Positions 19,354 through 31,530 of a stretch of 51,126 nucleotides of DNA are shown piece by piece. The stretch covers positions 1-51,126 of the forward strand of contig NZ_AFQO01000013.1 of the NCBI RefSeq assembly GCF_000222025.1, written 5' to 3'. The notes under the pieces are model-generated. The model saw nothing but the letters and a program-made list of their open reading frames with translations, was not told the DNA's origin and did no database searches. Position numbers and translations under genes: made by a program. The DNA is from Haemophilus haemolyticus M19501. Its GTDB lineage: Bacteria > Pseudomonadota > Gammaproteobacteria > Enterobacterales > Pasteurellaceae. Position 1 is the first letter of the stretch. Every line of letters begins with the position of its first letter.

Positions 19354-19746
19354 TTACAAATTGCATTCGCTTTTCAATCCTTCTATTGCTTTACATTCCT
19401 CTTCATTATGTTCACTTTCGGTAACAATGGACTGCAAAAAAGCTTTAATTTCTAATAATTGAGATATTTTATTTTCCACTTGAATCAGTTGATTAAGTAC
19501 TAATTGATCTGCTTGATAATGATCTTTCATACTAAATTTAATACGATTGAGTACCTTAATATTCTCTAAAGAGAAACCCAACGTTCGACATTTTTTGATG
19601 AATTTTAATTGTTCTACACTTTCTTCATCATAATGTCGATAACCATTAGCCAATCGCTTAGGTGGCTGCAATACTCCTTGCTTTTCATAGTAGCGGATAG
19701 TTTCAATATTAGTATGCGTAGATTTACTTAATTCACTAATTTTCAT
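19354..19746 (-). CDS. MerR-family metal-responsive regulator
   Basis: This 130-residue protein has the MerR winged helix-turn-helix (residues 1-70: MKISELSKSTHTNIETIRYY, the RLANGYRHYDEE wing) and a coiled-coil dimerisation helix (about 78-112). It ends in a short tail with H113, C118 and C128. The start at 19746 is preceded by TTGAGGAAATA; a longer TTG start at 19761 would place this ribosome-binding site inside the gene, so I rejected it. It lies 24 nt downstream of the CDF pump gene in the same operon. In ZntR-like proteins a Cys near residue 79 is a metal ligand; here the aligned position appears to be Tyr77. The metal sensed is unknown; zinc, cobalt or cadmium are reasonable guesses from the partner gene. 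Confidence 0.88.
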   Translation of the reverse strand: MKISELSKSTHTNIETIRYYEKQGVLQPPKRLANGYRHYDEESVEQLKFIKKCRTLGFSLENIKVLNRIKFSMKDHYQADQLVLNQLIQVENKISQLLEIKAFLQSIVTESEHNEEECKAIEGLKSECNL

Positions 19747-19770
19747 TATTTCCTCAAGCAATTTTTTACT

Positions 19771-20448
19771 TTAATGAGAATGATCATCTAATAAAAAATG
19801 TGTATTACTATCATACAAGGATTTAACAGCTCTAGAAACTATGGAAATACCGCTGTATAAGACAAAAAGACTTAAAATACCACTAGCGACTACATCAACC
19901 CACTGCCAATTTAACCACCAAGCACAGATTCCTGCAATAATAGCAACAACCGAACCAAATAAATCTACTAAAACATGCAAATACGCTGCACGAATATTCA
20001 AATTATGGCGATTACTTTTTAGCATAATAAAAGCTACCAACAAATTAATCCCAAACCCTAGTAAAGCTACGCCTAACATTGGCAAAGCGGCTATTTCTAT
20101 TGGAGCCTGCCAACGTGTTACAGCCTCGATAAAAATCCAAATAGCGACCCAAACTAATGAAATTCCATTGATTAAAGCGAACCATTTTTGCCATTTTAGA
20201 CCTAAAAATAACCCAATCCATGCTAAAAAAATAGATAAACTATCATTTGCCATATGCCCAGCATCAGCCATCAAAGTAAGGCTGTTAAACCAATATCCCC
20301 CTAGAAATTCAACAACCATATAAAAGGTAATAATTGCAAAACTAATGCCTAATACTATTTTATTTTTAGAGATTTGACTATGAGGGCAAGATGCATGCTG
20401 CTGATATTCTTTAGGGAGATTATTTTGTACTGTAGAAATTTTTTTCAT
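19771..20448 (-). CDS. cation diffusion facilitator (CDF) metal efflux protein
   Basis: This 225-residue inner-membrane protein has six hydrophobic segments and both CDF metal-site motifs: ADAGHMANDS in TM2 (HxxxD) and HVLVDLFGS in TM5 (HxxxD). Such pumps export Zn2+ or similar divalent cations by proton exchange. It is short: it stops soon after TM6 (SLYDSNTHFLLDDHSH), so it lacks most of the cytoplasmic ferredoxin-like C-terminal domain found in ZitB or YiiP, resembling the CTD-lacking CDF class. His/Cys residues near the N-terminus (QHASCPHSQ) may bind metal. Its start has AAAGGAAG upstream. It is the first gene of an operon with the MerR regulator and has a MerR-type promoter. Confidence 0.92.
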   Translation of the reverse strand: MKKISTVQNNLPKEYQQHASCPHSQISKNKIVLGISFAIITFYMVVEFLGGYWFNSLTLMADAGHMANDSLSIFLAWIGLFLGLKWQKWFALINGISLVWVAIWIFIEAVTRWQAPIEIAALPMLGVALLGFGINLLVAFIMLKSNRHNLNIRAAYLHVLVDLFGSVVAIIAGICAWWLNWQWVDVVASGILSLFVLYSGISIVSRAVKSLYDSNTHFLLDDHSH

Positions 20449-20478
20449 TTTGCTTCCTTTACTATTTGATTTGAAGGA

Positions 20479-20509
20479 AGCATAAAACCTGTAGTAACTA
20501 CAAAGTCAA
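20479..20509 (-). promoter_or_regulatory. MerR-type promoter/operator with 19-bp spacer
   Basis: On the minus strand a -35 TTGACT (20504-20509) and a -10 TATGCT (20479-20484) are separated by exactly 19 bp, the overlong spacing that MerR activators untwist. A dyad GTAG-TTA-CTAC (20491-20501) sits in the spacer, with partial pairing beyond it. The CDF start codon follows about 30 nt after the -10. The regulator encoded in the same operon almost certainly acts here. Confidence 0.85.
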
Positions 20510-20549
20510 ACCATAAAACATATATTTAATAAAATTAATTGTTTAAAAA

Positions 20550-20880
20550 AACTAAATTATAGGGATTTCAATAAAAATTCATTTTTATCTGTGGATAACT
20601 CATAAATAATCTGTCATAAAACTGTTTTTACTCACTTGGTAACTTTGAGCAAAAATAAAATTGTTAATAACTTTCCATTTTACACACAAGATTTTTAAAG
20701 AAAATGATCGCATTTTCACAAGATCTTTGGATCATATAACACCTGTTTCCATAAGGATCGAATAAGGTTACTCACAACCACAAAGGATCTTAATAGTAAC
20801 AATAATAAAATCTTTATATATAAAAAGAGATCTTATTTACTAATACAAACGTGATCTTTGAAAGGATCAATAGATCCATT
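20550..20880. other. oriC: probable chromosomal replication origin oriC
   Basis: The noncoding stretch upstream of mnmG holds a perfect DnaA box (TTATCCACA, reverse strand, 20590-20598) and one-mismatch boxes TTACACACA (20680-20688) and TTACTCACA (20768-20776). GATC sites are dense: nine between 20706 and 20876 and a tenth at 20930. AT-rich 13-mer-like elements beginning GATCTTA lie at 20786 and 20829, next to mnmG, in the same order as in E. coli (gidA, 13-mers, DnaA boxes). H. influenzae Rd's reported origin is also next to gidA. GATC density suggests Dam/SeqA control. The exact limits are approximate. Confidence 0.88.
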
Positions 20881-20886
20881 CTTTTT

Positions 20887-20915
20887 TTGTCAGGTGTTTT
20901 AAATTTCTGTAAAAT
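20887..20915 (+). promoter_or_regulatory. mnmG promoter
   Basis: TTGTCA (20887-20892) and TAAAAT (20910-20915) are 17 bp apart, 41 bp before the mnmG start codon. Transcription from here would leave the origin region, as in E. coli where gidA transcription influences initiation. Confidence 0.75.
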
Positions 20916-20955
20916 AGCGCCAATTTTTTGATCCGAACAAATAATAGAGATAGAT

Positions 20956-22845
20956 ATGTTTTACACTGAAACTTATGATGTGATTGTGATCGGTGGTGGT
21001 CATGCGGGTACAGAAGCTGCGCTTGCACCAGCTCGAATGGGATTAAAAACCCTTTTATTAACGCATAATGTAGATACTTTAGGGCAAATGTCTTGTAACC
21101 CTGCAATTGGAGGGATCGGTAAAGGTCATTTAGTAAAAGAAGTAGATGCAATGGGCGGTTTAATGGCGCATGCTGCAGATAAAGCAGGGATCCAATTTCG
21201 TACTTTAAATAACAGTAAAGGCCCAGCAGTGCGTGCTACTCGAGCTCAAGCTGATAGAGTTCTATATCGTCAAGCTGTTCGTACAGCATTAGAAAATCAA
21301 CCTAATTTAGATATTTTCCAACAAGAGGCGACAGATATTCTAATTGAGCAAGATCGAGTTACAGGCGTTAGCACAAAAATGGGATTAACTTTTCGTGCTA
21401 AATCAGTGGTATTAACTGCAGGTACTTTCTTAGCCGGTAAGATCCACATAGGTTTGGAAAACTATGAAGGTGGTCGAGCTGGGGATCCTGCTTCTGTAAA
21501 TCTTTCACATCGATTAAGAGATCTCGGATTACGTGTAGATCGTCTTAAAACAGGTACACCACCGCGTATTGATGCGCGTACGATCAATTTTGATATTTTA
21601 GCTAAACAGCATGGTGATGCGGTGTTGCCTGTATTCTCTTTTATGGGATCAGTGGATGATCACCCACAACAAATTCCTTGTTACATTACCCACACCAATG
21701 AACAAACTCATGAAGTGATCCGTAATAATTTGGATCGCAGTCCAATGTATACTGGTGTGATTGAAGGGATCGGTCCACGTTATTGTCCATCCATTGAAGA
21801 TAAAGTGATGCGTTTTGCGGATCGTAATTCACATCAAATTTATTTGGAACCAGAAGGCTTAACCAGTAACGAAGTGTATCCAAACGGGATCTCTACCAGT
21901 TTGCCGTTTGACGTGCAAATGGGTATTGTGAATTCTATGAAAGGTTTGGAAAAAGCTCGCATCATTAAACCAGGTTATGCCATTGAATATGATTATTTTG
22001 ATCCACGTGATTTAAAACCAACGTTAGAAACAAAAGCTATTTCAGGTTTATTCTTTGCAGGTCAAATTAACGGTACAACGGGTTATGAAGAAGCAGCGGC
22101 ACAAGGTTTATTGGCTGGGATTAACGCAGGTCTTTATGTTCAAGAGAAGGATGCATGGTATCCACGCCGTGATCAATCTTATACTGGCGTATTGGTTGAT
22201 GACCTTTGTACGCTTGGTACTAAAGAACCGTATCGCGTATTCACTTCTCGTGCTGAATACCGTTTATTACTACGTGAAGACAATGCAGACATTCGTTTAA
22301 CGCCAATAGCTCATGAATTAGGTTTAATTGATGATGCTCGCTGGGCGCGCTTTAATCAAAAAATGGAAAATATTGAACAGGAACGCCAACGCTTACGCAG
22401 CATTTGGTTACATCCGCGTTCTGAATATTTAGAAGAAGCCAATAAAGTACTTGGCAGCCCACTTGTGCGTGAAGCTAGCGGTGAAGATTTATTGCGCCGT
22501 CCAGAAATGACCTATGATATTTTGACTTCTTTAACGCCATACAAACCAGCAATGGAAGATAGAGAAGCCGTAGAACAAGTGGAAATTGCCATTAAGTATC
22601 AAGGCTATATTGAGCATCAACAAGAAGAAATTGAAAAACAAAAACGCCACGAAAATACAGCTATTCCAGCTAACTTTGATTACAGCAAAGTGTCTGGTTT
22701 ATCTAATGAAGTACGTGCGAAATTGGAACAGCATCGTCCTGTTTCCATTGGACAAGCAAGCCGAATTTCAGGTATAACGCCTGCTGCTATTTCAATTATT
22801 CTGGTTAATTTGAAAAAACAAGGCATGCTGAAGCGTGGGGAATAA
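20956..22845 (+). CDS. mnmG: tRNA uridine-5-carboxymethylaminomethyl modification enzyme MnmG (GidA)
   Basis: MnmG (629 residues) works with MnmE to place a (carboxymethyl)aminomethyl group on U34 of certain tRNAs, using FAD, methylene-tetrahydrofolate and glycine or ammonium. The N-terminal FAD site is [19 protein letters not shown] (about residues 10-28). The family signature [15 protein letters not shown] follows near residue 50, and [11 protein letters not shown] near 275. The C-terminal helical domain binds MnmE and tRNA. Full length. It is the first gene to the right of oriC, followed by rsmG as in many gamma-proteobacteria. A short hairpin made of an uptake signal lies after the stop. 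Confidence 0.98.
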   Translation: MFYTETYDVIVIGGGHAGTEAALAPARMGLKTLLLTHNVDTLGQMSCNPAIGGIGKGHLVKEVDAMGGLMAHAADKAGIQFRTLNNSKGPAVRATRAQADRVLYRQAVRTALENQPNLDIFQQEATDILIEQDRVTGVSTKMGLTFRAKSVVLTAGTFLAGKIHIGLENYEGGRAGDPASVNLSHRLRDLGLRVDRLKTGTPPRIDARTINFDILAKQHGDAVLPVFSFMGSVDDHPQQIPCYITHTNEQTHEVIRNNLDRSPMYTGVIEGIGPRYCPSIEDKVMRFADRNSHQIYLEPEGLTSNEVYPNGISTSLPFDVQMGIVNSMKGLEKARIIKPGYAIEYDYFDPRDLKPTLETKAISGLFFAGQINGTTGYEEAAAQGLLAGINAGLYVQEKDAWYPRRDQSYTGVLVDDLCTLGTKEPYRVFTSRAEYRLLLREDNADIRLTPIAHELGLIDDARWARFNQKMENIEQERQRLRSIWLHPRSEYLEEANKVLGSPLVREASGEDLLRRPEMTYDILTSLTPYKPAMEDREAVEQVEIAIKYQGYIEHQQEEIEKQKRHENTAIPANFDYSKVSGLSNEVRAKLEQHRPVSIGQASRISGITPAAISIILVNLKKQGMLKRGE

Positions 22846-22867
22846 TGTTTTCTTAATTTAAATGTAA

Positions 22868-22896
22868 AAGTGCGGTGAATTTTCACCGTATTTTTT
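22868..22896 (+). terminator. hairpin after mnmG
   Basis: An uptake signal AAGTGCGGT (22868-22876) extends into CGGTGAA-TT-TTCACCG, followed by a T-run. It is a probable intrinsic terminator between mnmG and rsmG. Confidence 0.7.
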
Positions 22897-23012
22897 ATAT
22901 TACAAATTAAAAAGATGTAATTAGTAGGCTAAATTTTTGCTGAAATAAAAACACTAAGGATTTTAACCGCACTTTCGTAGAATGACGACAAACAGACAAG
23001 ATAGATAGAAAA

Positions 23013-23624
23013 ATGAAAGCAAAACTCGAAAATTTACTGGCTCAAGCAGAAATTCAATTAACAGATCTACAAAAAAATCAACTGATTCAGTTGGTACAAT
23101 TACTTCATAAGTGGAATAAAGCTTATAACTTAACCTCTGTACGTGATCCTCAAGAAATGTTAGTCAAACATATTTTAGATAGTCTTGTTGTAAGTCCTTA
23201 TTTACAGGGTGATCGTTTTATTGATGTCGGTACAGGGCCTGGTTTGCCTGGTTTACCTTTGGCAATTATTAATCCTTCTAAACAATTTGTCCTCCTTGAT
23301 AGTTTAGGCAAGCGCATTAGTTTTATTCGAAATGCTATACGTGAGCTTGGACTAACTAATGTAATCCCTGTTTTAAGTCGAGTAGAAGAATACCAACCTG
23401 AAGATAAATTTGATGGTGTATTAAGTCGTGCTTTTGCTTCGTTAAAAGATATGACAGATTGGTGTCATCATTTACCAAAAGAAAATGGATATTTTTATGC
23501 ATTAAAGGGTATTTATCAGGAAGATGAAATTAATGAATTGAATGAAAAATATACTATTCAAGAAGCGATTGAATTACATGTTCCAGAACTTATAGGTGAA
23601 CGACATTTAATCGTTTTACGTTAA
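23013..23624 (+). CDS. rsmG: 16S rRNA (guanine-527 N7) methyltransferase RsmG (GidB)
   Basis: RsmG (203 residues) methylates N7 of G527 in 16S rRNA using S-adenosylmethionine; its loss gives low-level streptomycin resistance in other bacteria. The motif [18 protein letters not shown] (about residues 69-86) is the SAM-binding glycine loop, and the N-terminal substrate region includes [12 protein letters not shown]. The C-terminal [13 protein letters not shown] is family-typical. It lies between mnmG and the ATP synthase operon, the classical gidA-gidB-atp order. A hairpin with T-run (23653-23682) follows before the atp promoter. Confidence 0.96.
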   Translation: MKAKLENLLAQAEIQLTDLQKNQLIQLVQLLHKWNKAYNLTSVRDPQEMLVKHILDSLVVSPYLQGDRFIDVGTGPGLPGLPLAIINPSKQFVLLDSLGKRISFIRNAIRELGLTNVIPVLSRVEEYQPEDKFDGVLSRAFASLKDMTDWCHHLPKENGYFYALKGIYQEDEINELNEKYTIQEAIELHVPELIGERHLIVLR

Positions 23625-23652
23625 ATAGTTACAATCTTGTAAAAAAATTTCT

Positions 23653-23682
23653 AAAAGTGTGATTTATATAACACTTTTTATG
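23653..23682 (+). terminator. terminator after rsmG
   Basis: AAAAGTGT (23653-23660) and ACACTTTT (23671-23678) form an 8-bp stem followed by T-rich sequence, upstream of the atp promoter. Confidence 0.65.
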
Positions 23683-23692
23683 TGTTTTTAAG

Positions 23693-23720
23693 TTGAATCT
23701 AAAGCCAGCAAAGGTATAAT
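23693..23720 (+). promoter_or_regulatory. ATP synthase operon promoter
   Basis: TTGAAT (23693-23698) and a perfect TATAAT (23715-23720) are 16 bp apart, 27-30 nt before atpI. This is a strong sigma-70-type promoter for the nine-gene operon. Confidence 0.85.
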
Positions 23721-23749
23721 CGGCAGGCTAAAATTATTTTGTAAAAGTG

Positions 23750-24124
23750 ATGTCGCGCATTTTATCTCACGCTAAAAAAAACTACAGAAAAGCTATTGTT
23801 ATTGAGAGTCTTTTGCTTGTAGTTTTTTATTTGCTTATTTATGGATGGCAACGCCAAAGTGCGGTAGATTTTAGCTACGGTTTTTTAAGTGCCTTTTTGC
23901 CTTTTTGTACATTTATATTTATCATTTTTTACAGAAAACAAAATTTTTCAACAAAACTGATCGCACTTTATCGTGCTGAAGCAATAAAGTTTATTTTAAC
24001 GATGGTTTTTATCATTATTGCCATTAAATGGTTATTCGTTGTCAATTTTATTGCGTTTTTTGTTGGTTTTTTATTGGCATTAGTGCTGAATAATATTATT
24101 CCACTTATTCTCAATAAAATTTAA
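23750..24124 (+). CDS. atpI: ATP synthase assembly protein AtpI
   Basis: AtpI (124 residues) is the small hydrophobic first gene product of atp operons and assists assembly of the c-ring. Four hydrophobic segments are visible (about residues 17-34, 38-57, 71-94 and 98-120). GTG (23747) and ATG (23750) start codons lie side by side; I chose ATG. The ribosome-binding site is weak, which is consistent with the low level of AtpI elsewhere. A copy of the uptake signal (AAAGTGCGGT) lies inside the coding sequence around codon 37. Confidence 0.9.
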   Translation: MSRILSHAKKNYRKAIVIESLLLVVFYLLIYGWQRQSAVDFSYGFLSAFLPFCTFIFIIFYRKQNFSTKLIALYRAEAIKFILTMVFIIIAIKWLFVVNFIAFFVGFLLALVLNNIIPLILNKI

Positions 24125-24958
<834 letters not shown>

Positions 24959-24976
24959 TTTTTATTTTTTATTTAA

Positions 24977-25261
<285 letters not shown>

Positions 25262-25299
25262 TAAACAACAAATTTCCTAATTAACGAAGGAGGTATGTT

Positions 25300-25770
25300 G
25301 TGAATATTAATGCAACATTAATTGGTCAAACCATCGCCTTTATTATTTTTGTATGGTTTTGTGTGAAATTTGTTTGGCCACCAATTATTAATGCGATTGA
25401 AACTCGTCAAAGCCAAATTGCGAACGCTTTAGCGTCAGCTGAAGCAGCTAAAAAAGAGCAAGCAGATACGAAAAATCTTGTTGAACAAGAACTTTCAGCT
25501 GCAAAAGTACAAGCTCAAGATATTTTAGATGCTGCGAATAAACGTCGCAATGAAGTATTAGACGAAGTGAAGTCAGAAGCCGAAGAACTAAAAGCAAAAA
25601 TTATTGCTCAAGGTTATGCAGAAGTAGAAGCAGAACGTAAACGTGTTCAAGAAGAATTGCGTCTTAAAGTGGCTTCATTGGCAGTGGCTGGTGCTGAGAA
25701 AATTGTGGGTCGCTCTATTGATGAAGCGGCAAACAATGACATTATTGATAAATTAGTTGCAGAGTTATAA
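25300..25770 (+). CDS. atpF: ATP synthase F0 subunit b
   Basis: Subunit b (156 residues) is the peripheral stalk. One N-terminal membrane helix (about residues 5-27, [19 protein letters not shown]) is followed by a long charged coiled coil that dimerises and contacts delta. The start is GTG at 25300, placed 5-8 nt after a strong AAGGAGG; the nearby ATG at 25295 runs straight into a stop codon. Normal length. Confidence 0.96.
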   Translation: MNINATLIGQTIAFIIFVWFCVKFVWPPIINAIETRQSQIANALASAEAAKKEQADTKNLVEQELSAAKVQAQDILDAANKRRNEVLDEVKSEAEELKAKIIAQGYAEVEAERKRVQEELRLKVASLAVAGAEKIVGRSIDEAANNDIIDKLVAEL

Positions 25771-25782
25771 GAGGCTTAGCTT

Positions 25783-26316
25783 ATGTCAGAATTAACTACA
25801 ATAGCTCGCCCTTATGCAAAAGCTGCATTCGACTTTGCCATTGAACAAAGTGCGGTCGAAAAATGGACTGATATGTTAGGTTTTGCTGCAGCCGTAGCTG
25901 AAGATGAAACGGTAAAAGCTTACTTAAGTAGTTCTCTTTCTGCACAGAAATTAGCTGATACAGTAATTTCTATTTGTGGCGAACAATTGGATCAATATGG
26001 GCAAAATCTTATTCGGTTAATGGCTGAAAATAAGCGTTTGAGTGCTATTCCTGCAGTGTTTGAAGAATTTAAACATCACGTAGAGGAACACCAAGCTATT
26101 GCAGAAGTTGAAGTAACGTCTGCGCAACCATTGAATGCAACACAAATCGAAAAAATTGCAGCCGCAATGGAAAAAAGATTAGCTCGCAAAGTGAAATTAA
26201 ATTGCAACGTGGATAGCGCACTTATTGCTGGTGTGATTATTCGTACTGAAGACTTTGTGATTGACGGAAGTAGCCGTGGGCAACTTACTCGTCTCGCAAA
26301 CGAGTTGCAATTATAA
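25783..26316 (+). CDS. atpH: ATP synthase F1 subunit delta
   Basis: Delta (177 residues) links the top of the F1 hexamer to the b-subunit stalk. The N-terminal helical domain starts [15 protein letters not shown], and the C-terminal part has [21 protein letters not shown], the OSCP/delta signature. It follows atpF by 12 nt. An uptake-signal copy (AAGTGCGGT) lies within codons 22-26. Confidence 0.96.
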   Translation: MSELTTIARPYAKAAFDFAIEQSAVEKWTDMLGFAAAVAEDETVKAYLSSSLSAQKLADTVISICGEQLDQYGQNLIRLMAENKRLSAIPAVFEEFKHHVEEHQAIAEVEVTSAQPLNATQIEKIAAAMEKRLARKVKLNCNVDSALIAGVIIRTEDFVIDGSSRGQLTRLANELQL

Positions 26317-26328
26317 GAGGAATACAAG

Positions 26329-27870
26329 ATGCAACTAAATTCAACTGAAATTAGTGAATTGATTAAAAAACGCATCGCTCAATTCGACGTGGTCAGTAAA
26401 GCGCGTAATACAGGGACAATTGTTTCTGTAAGCGATGGTATTATTCGTATCCACGGTTTAAGCGATGTGATGCAAGGTGAAATGATCGCCTTACCAGGTA
26501 ATCGTTATGCGATGGCACTTAACCTTGAACGCGATTCTGTTGGTGCTGTAGTTATGGGACCTTACGCAGATTTAGCGGAAGGTATGGAAGTTCAATGTAC
26601 AGGTCGTATTCTTGAAGTACCAGTTGGTCGTGGTTTATTAGGTCGTGTAGTTAATACGCTTGGTCAACCAATCGATGGTAAAGGCGAAATTGAAAATGAT
26701 GGTTTCTCACCTGTAGAAGTGATTGCGCCAGGTGTTATCGATCGTCGTTCTGTTGATCAACCTGTTCAAACTGGTTATAAAGCGGTTGACTCAATGGTGC
26801 CAATCGGCCGTGGTCAACGTGAATTAATCATCGGTGACCGTCAAACGGGTAAAACTGCGTTAGCAATTGACGCTATTATTAACCAACGTAATTCTGGTAT
26901 TAAATGTATCTATGTTGCGATTGGTCAAAAAGCCTCTACTATCGCAAACGTCGTACGTAAATTAGAAGAACATGGTGCGCTTTCAAATACTATCGTGGTA
27001 GCTGCATCAGCATCTGAATCAGCAGCGTTACAATATTTAGCACCTTATGCTGGTTGTGCGATGGGTGAATATTTCCGTGATCGCGGCGAAGATGCATTAA
27101 TTGTTTATGATGATTTATCAAAACAAGCCGTAGCTTATCGTCAAATTTCATTATTATTACGCCGTCCACCAGGTCGTGAAGCTTATCCCGGTGATGTATT
27201 CTATTTACATTCTCGTTTACTAGAACGTGCTTCTCGTGTAAACGAAGATTACGTAGAAAAATTCACTAAAGGTGAAGTGAAAGGAAAAACAGGTTCTTTA
27301 ACCGCACTTCCTATTATTGAAACCCAAGCTGGTGACGTATCTGCGTTTGTTCCAACCAACGTAATTTCTATTACCGATGGTCAGATCTTCTTAGAATCTA
27401 ACTTATTTAACTCAGGTATTCGTCCTGCGGTAAACCCAGGTATTTCGGTATCTCGTGTTGGTGGTTCAGCGCAAACTAAAGTTATTAAGAAATTAGCGGG
27501 TGGTATTCGTACCGCGCTAGCTCAATATCGTGAATTAGCAGCGTTTGCACAGTTTGCATCAGATCTTGATGATGCGACTCGTAAGCAACTTTCTCACGGT
27601 GAAAAAGTAACTGAATTATTAAAACAAAAACAATTTGCTCCATTATCTGTTGCAGAACAAGCGGTTGTATTGTTTGCTGTTGAATTTGGTTATTTGGATG
27701 ATGTGGAATTATCAAAAATTGCAAGTTTTGAGGCCGCACTTTTAGATTATTCTAACCGTAATTACGCTGAGTTTATGCAAGAGCTTACTAAAACCGGTAA
27801 CTATAATGACGAAATCAAAGATACATTAAAAGGTATTTTAGATAGTTTTAAAGCGAATAGTGCTTGGTAG
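26329..27870 (+). CDS. atpA: ATP synthase F1 subunit alpha
   Basis: Alpha (513 residues) binds non-catalytic nucleotide in the F1 head. The Walker A motif GDRQTGKT is at residues 169-176. The N-terminal beta-barrel, the central RecA-like domain and the C-terminal helical domain are complete, and the signature [17 protein letters not shown] lies near residue 365. Length equals that of E. coli alpha. It has 12 nt spacing from atpH and an AGAGGA ribosome-binding site. Confidence 0.98.
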   Translation: MQLNSTEISELIKKRIAQFDVVSKARNTGTIVSVSDGIIRIHGLSDVMQGEMIALPGNRYAMALNLERDSVGAVVMGPYADLAEGMEVQCTGRILEVPVGRGLLGRVVNTLGQPIDGKGEIENDGFSPVEVIAPGVIDRRSVDQPVQTGYKAVDSMVPIGRGQRELIIGDRQTGKTALAIDAIINQRNSGIKCIYVAIGQKASTIANVVRKLEEHGALSNTIVVAASASESAALQYLAPYAGCAMGEYFRDRGEDALIVYDDLSKQAVAYRQISLLLRRPPGREAYPGDVFYLHSRLLERASRVNEDYVEKFTKGEVKGKTGSLTALPIIETQAGDVSAFVPTNVISITDGQIFLESNLFNSGIRPAVNPGISVSRVGGSAQTKVIKKLAGGIRTALAQYRELAAFAQFASDLDDATRKQLSHGEKVTELLKQKQFAPLSVAEQAVVLFAVEFGYLDDVELSKIASFEAALLDYSNRNYAEFMQELTKTGNYNDEIKDTLKGILDSFKANSAW

Positions 27871-27885
27871 TAACGGAGAGATAAG

Positions 27886-30145
<2,260 letters not shown>

Positions 30146-30175
30146 TCACTTCAAGTCATTTGAAGGAGAACAAAA

Positions 30176-30604
30176 ATGGCGACATTTAATTTAACGATAG
30201 TAAGCGCAGAGCGAAAAATCTTTGAAGGTGAAGTAAAACAAATTCAAGCAACAGGTGTTGAGGGGGAATTAGGCATTCTCCCTGGACACACCCCATTGCT
30301 AACGGCAATTAAGCCAGGGATTGTTAAATTTACCCTTCAAGATGGAAATGAAGAAGTTATCTATGTTTCCGGTGGTTTTTTAGAGGTTCAACCAAATATT
30401 GTTACGGTACTAGCAGATGTTGCTATCCGTGGTAGTGAATTAGATGCTGATCGTATTCGCGAAGCAAAACGTAAAGCTGAAGAGAACATTGTATCTCATG
30501 CATCAGATGTAGATCATGATTTACTGGTTGCGAAACTTTCTAAAGAGTTAGCAAAACTTCGAGCTTATGAATTGACAGAAAAACTCTTGAAAACAAGACG
30601 GTAA
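30176..30604 (+). CDS. atpC: ATP synthase F1 subunit epsilon
   Basis: Epsilon (142 residues) sits at the foot of the shaft and inhibits ATP hydrolysis through its C-terminal helices. The N-terminal beta-sandwich contains [19 protein letters not shown], the family signature, and two C-terminal helices run from about residue 88 to the end. It is the last gene of the operon and is closed by a perfect uptake-signal hairpin. Confidence 0.97.
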   Translation: MATFNLTIVSAERKIFEGEVKQIQATGVEGELGILPGHTPLLTAIKPGIVKFTLQDGNEEVIYVSGGFLEVQPNIVTVLADVAIRGSELDADRIREAKRKAEENIVSHASDVDHDLLVAKLSKELAKLRAYELTEKLLKTRR

Positions 30605-30607
30605 TAA

Positions 30608-30640
30608 AAAAGTGCGGTGAATTTTCACCGCACTTTTTGT
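30608..30640. terminator. uptake-signal terminator after atpC
   Basis: AAGTGCGGT (30610-30618) and ACCGCACTT (30627-30635) flank GAATTTTC, giving a stem of about 12 bp with A and T runs at its ends. It can end both atpC and the convergent lipoprotein gene. Confidence 0.88.
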
Positions 30641-30648
30641 TTGTTTTC

Positions 30649-31512
30649 TTAAAGAAATTTTACATAGTTATTTTGCTTAAATTCAGGTCTAAATAATTCT
30701 TCTAGTTGCCCAAAATAGAGCAATAAATCCTGCTCTCCTGCTGCGTAAGGGGCAATTTCATAGACATCATAAATAAAATGTACACCCCTTGAATCTAAGT
30801 AAATATTGTTCGATAAATTAAAATTATCAGCTCCAATAACAGGTTCATATTCCTTATTGCTATTATTATATTGCTCCCATAAAAGTGTTTTTACTTTCGG
30901 TAAATCTTTTTCATTAAATAAATCATTTAATGTCAAAATATGGCGTGTAGTTAGATCAATTGTGAAATAGCGATTACCTTCTATCCCATGAGCACCACCT
31001 TCATAGTCATAAAAACTAATAGCAAAGGTTGCAAGTTTTTCTTTTTGTGCAATAAAATCTGTCCACATGGAATGAGAAATACCAAGAGATGGTGTTTCTT
31101 TTACTTCTTTTTTGTCTTCCTCAAAAGCTGTTTGATAACGTGCTACAAATTGTTCGCGAGAAATATTTTTCGTTTCTTCGTTTTCAGTCAATTTTTTCCA
31201 TAACAAATCATTAAGCCAATCAATATTGGTTTTTATTGTTGAAATTGAATACTCAATTTTGGTTTCTTCAGGCTGGTAATCTTCTTTCGATTTAGGATGT
31301 TTAATAATTTCAGATTGATTAAATATTTCATCATTTTCCACAAAAATTGCTGGGACTGTTTTTTCTATTTGCTCTTTTAATTTGGTATTTTCAGTAGTGA
31401 GTTGTGCTACTGTTTGATTTAGTTGTTTTATTTTTGCTTCAGTATCTTTATCTTGGCAGCCTGTGAGTAATATGACAGAACTAATTAATGTAGCAACGAG
31501 CGTTTTTTTCAT
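30649..31512 (-). CDS. lipoprotein with DUF3298/RsiV-like domain
   Basis: This 287-residue protein is a predicted lipoprotein. Residues 1-18 form a signal peptide ending in a LTGC lipobox, with lipidated Cys19. A heptad-like coiled coil follows (about residues 24-48, AKIKQLNQTVAQLTTENTKL). The rest resembles the DUF4163/DUF3298 pair found in RsiV and PdaC, with the hallmark YEGGAHG near residue 170 and the ending VYEIAPYAAGEQ. In RsiV this domain binds lysozyme; whether that holds here is unknown. It starts 18 nt after selB with AAAAGG upstream, so it may be the last gene of the selAB transcript. Membrane destination, inner or outer, was not determined. Confidence 0.78.
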   Translation of the reverse strand: MKKTLVATLISSVILLTGCQDKDTEAKIKQLNQTVAQLTTENTKLKEQIEKTVPAIFVENDEIFNQSEIIKHPKSKEDYQPEETKIEYSISTIKTNIDWLNDLLWKKLTENEETKNISREQFVARYQTAFEEDKKEVKETPSLGISHSMWTDFIAQKEKLATFAISFYDYEGGAHGIEGNRYFTIDLTTRHILTLNDLFNEKDLPKVKTLLWEQYNNSNKEYEPVIGADNFNLSNNIYLDSRGVHFIYDVYEIAPYAAGEQDLLLYFGQLEELFRPEFKQNNYVKFL

Positions 31513-31530
31513 ACTCTTTTCCTTTTTAAA

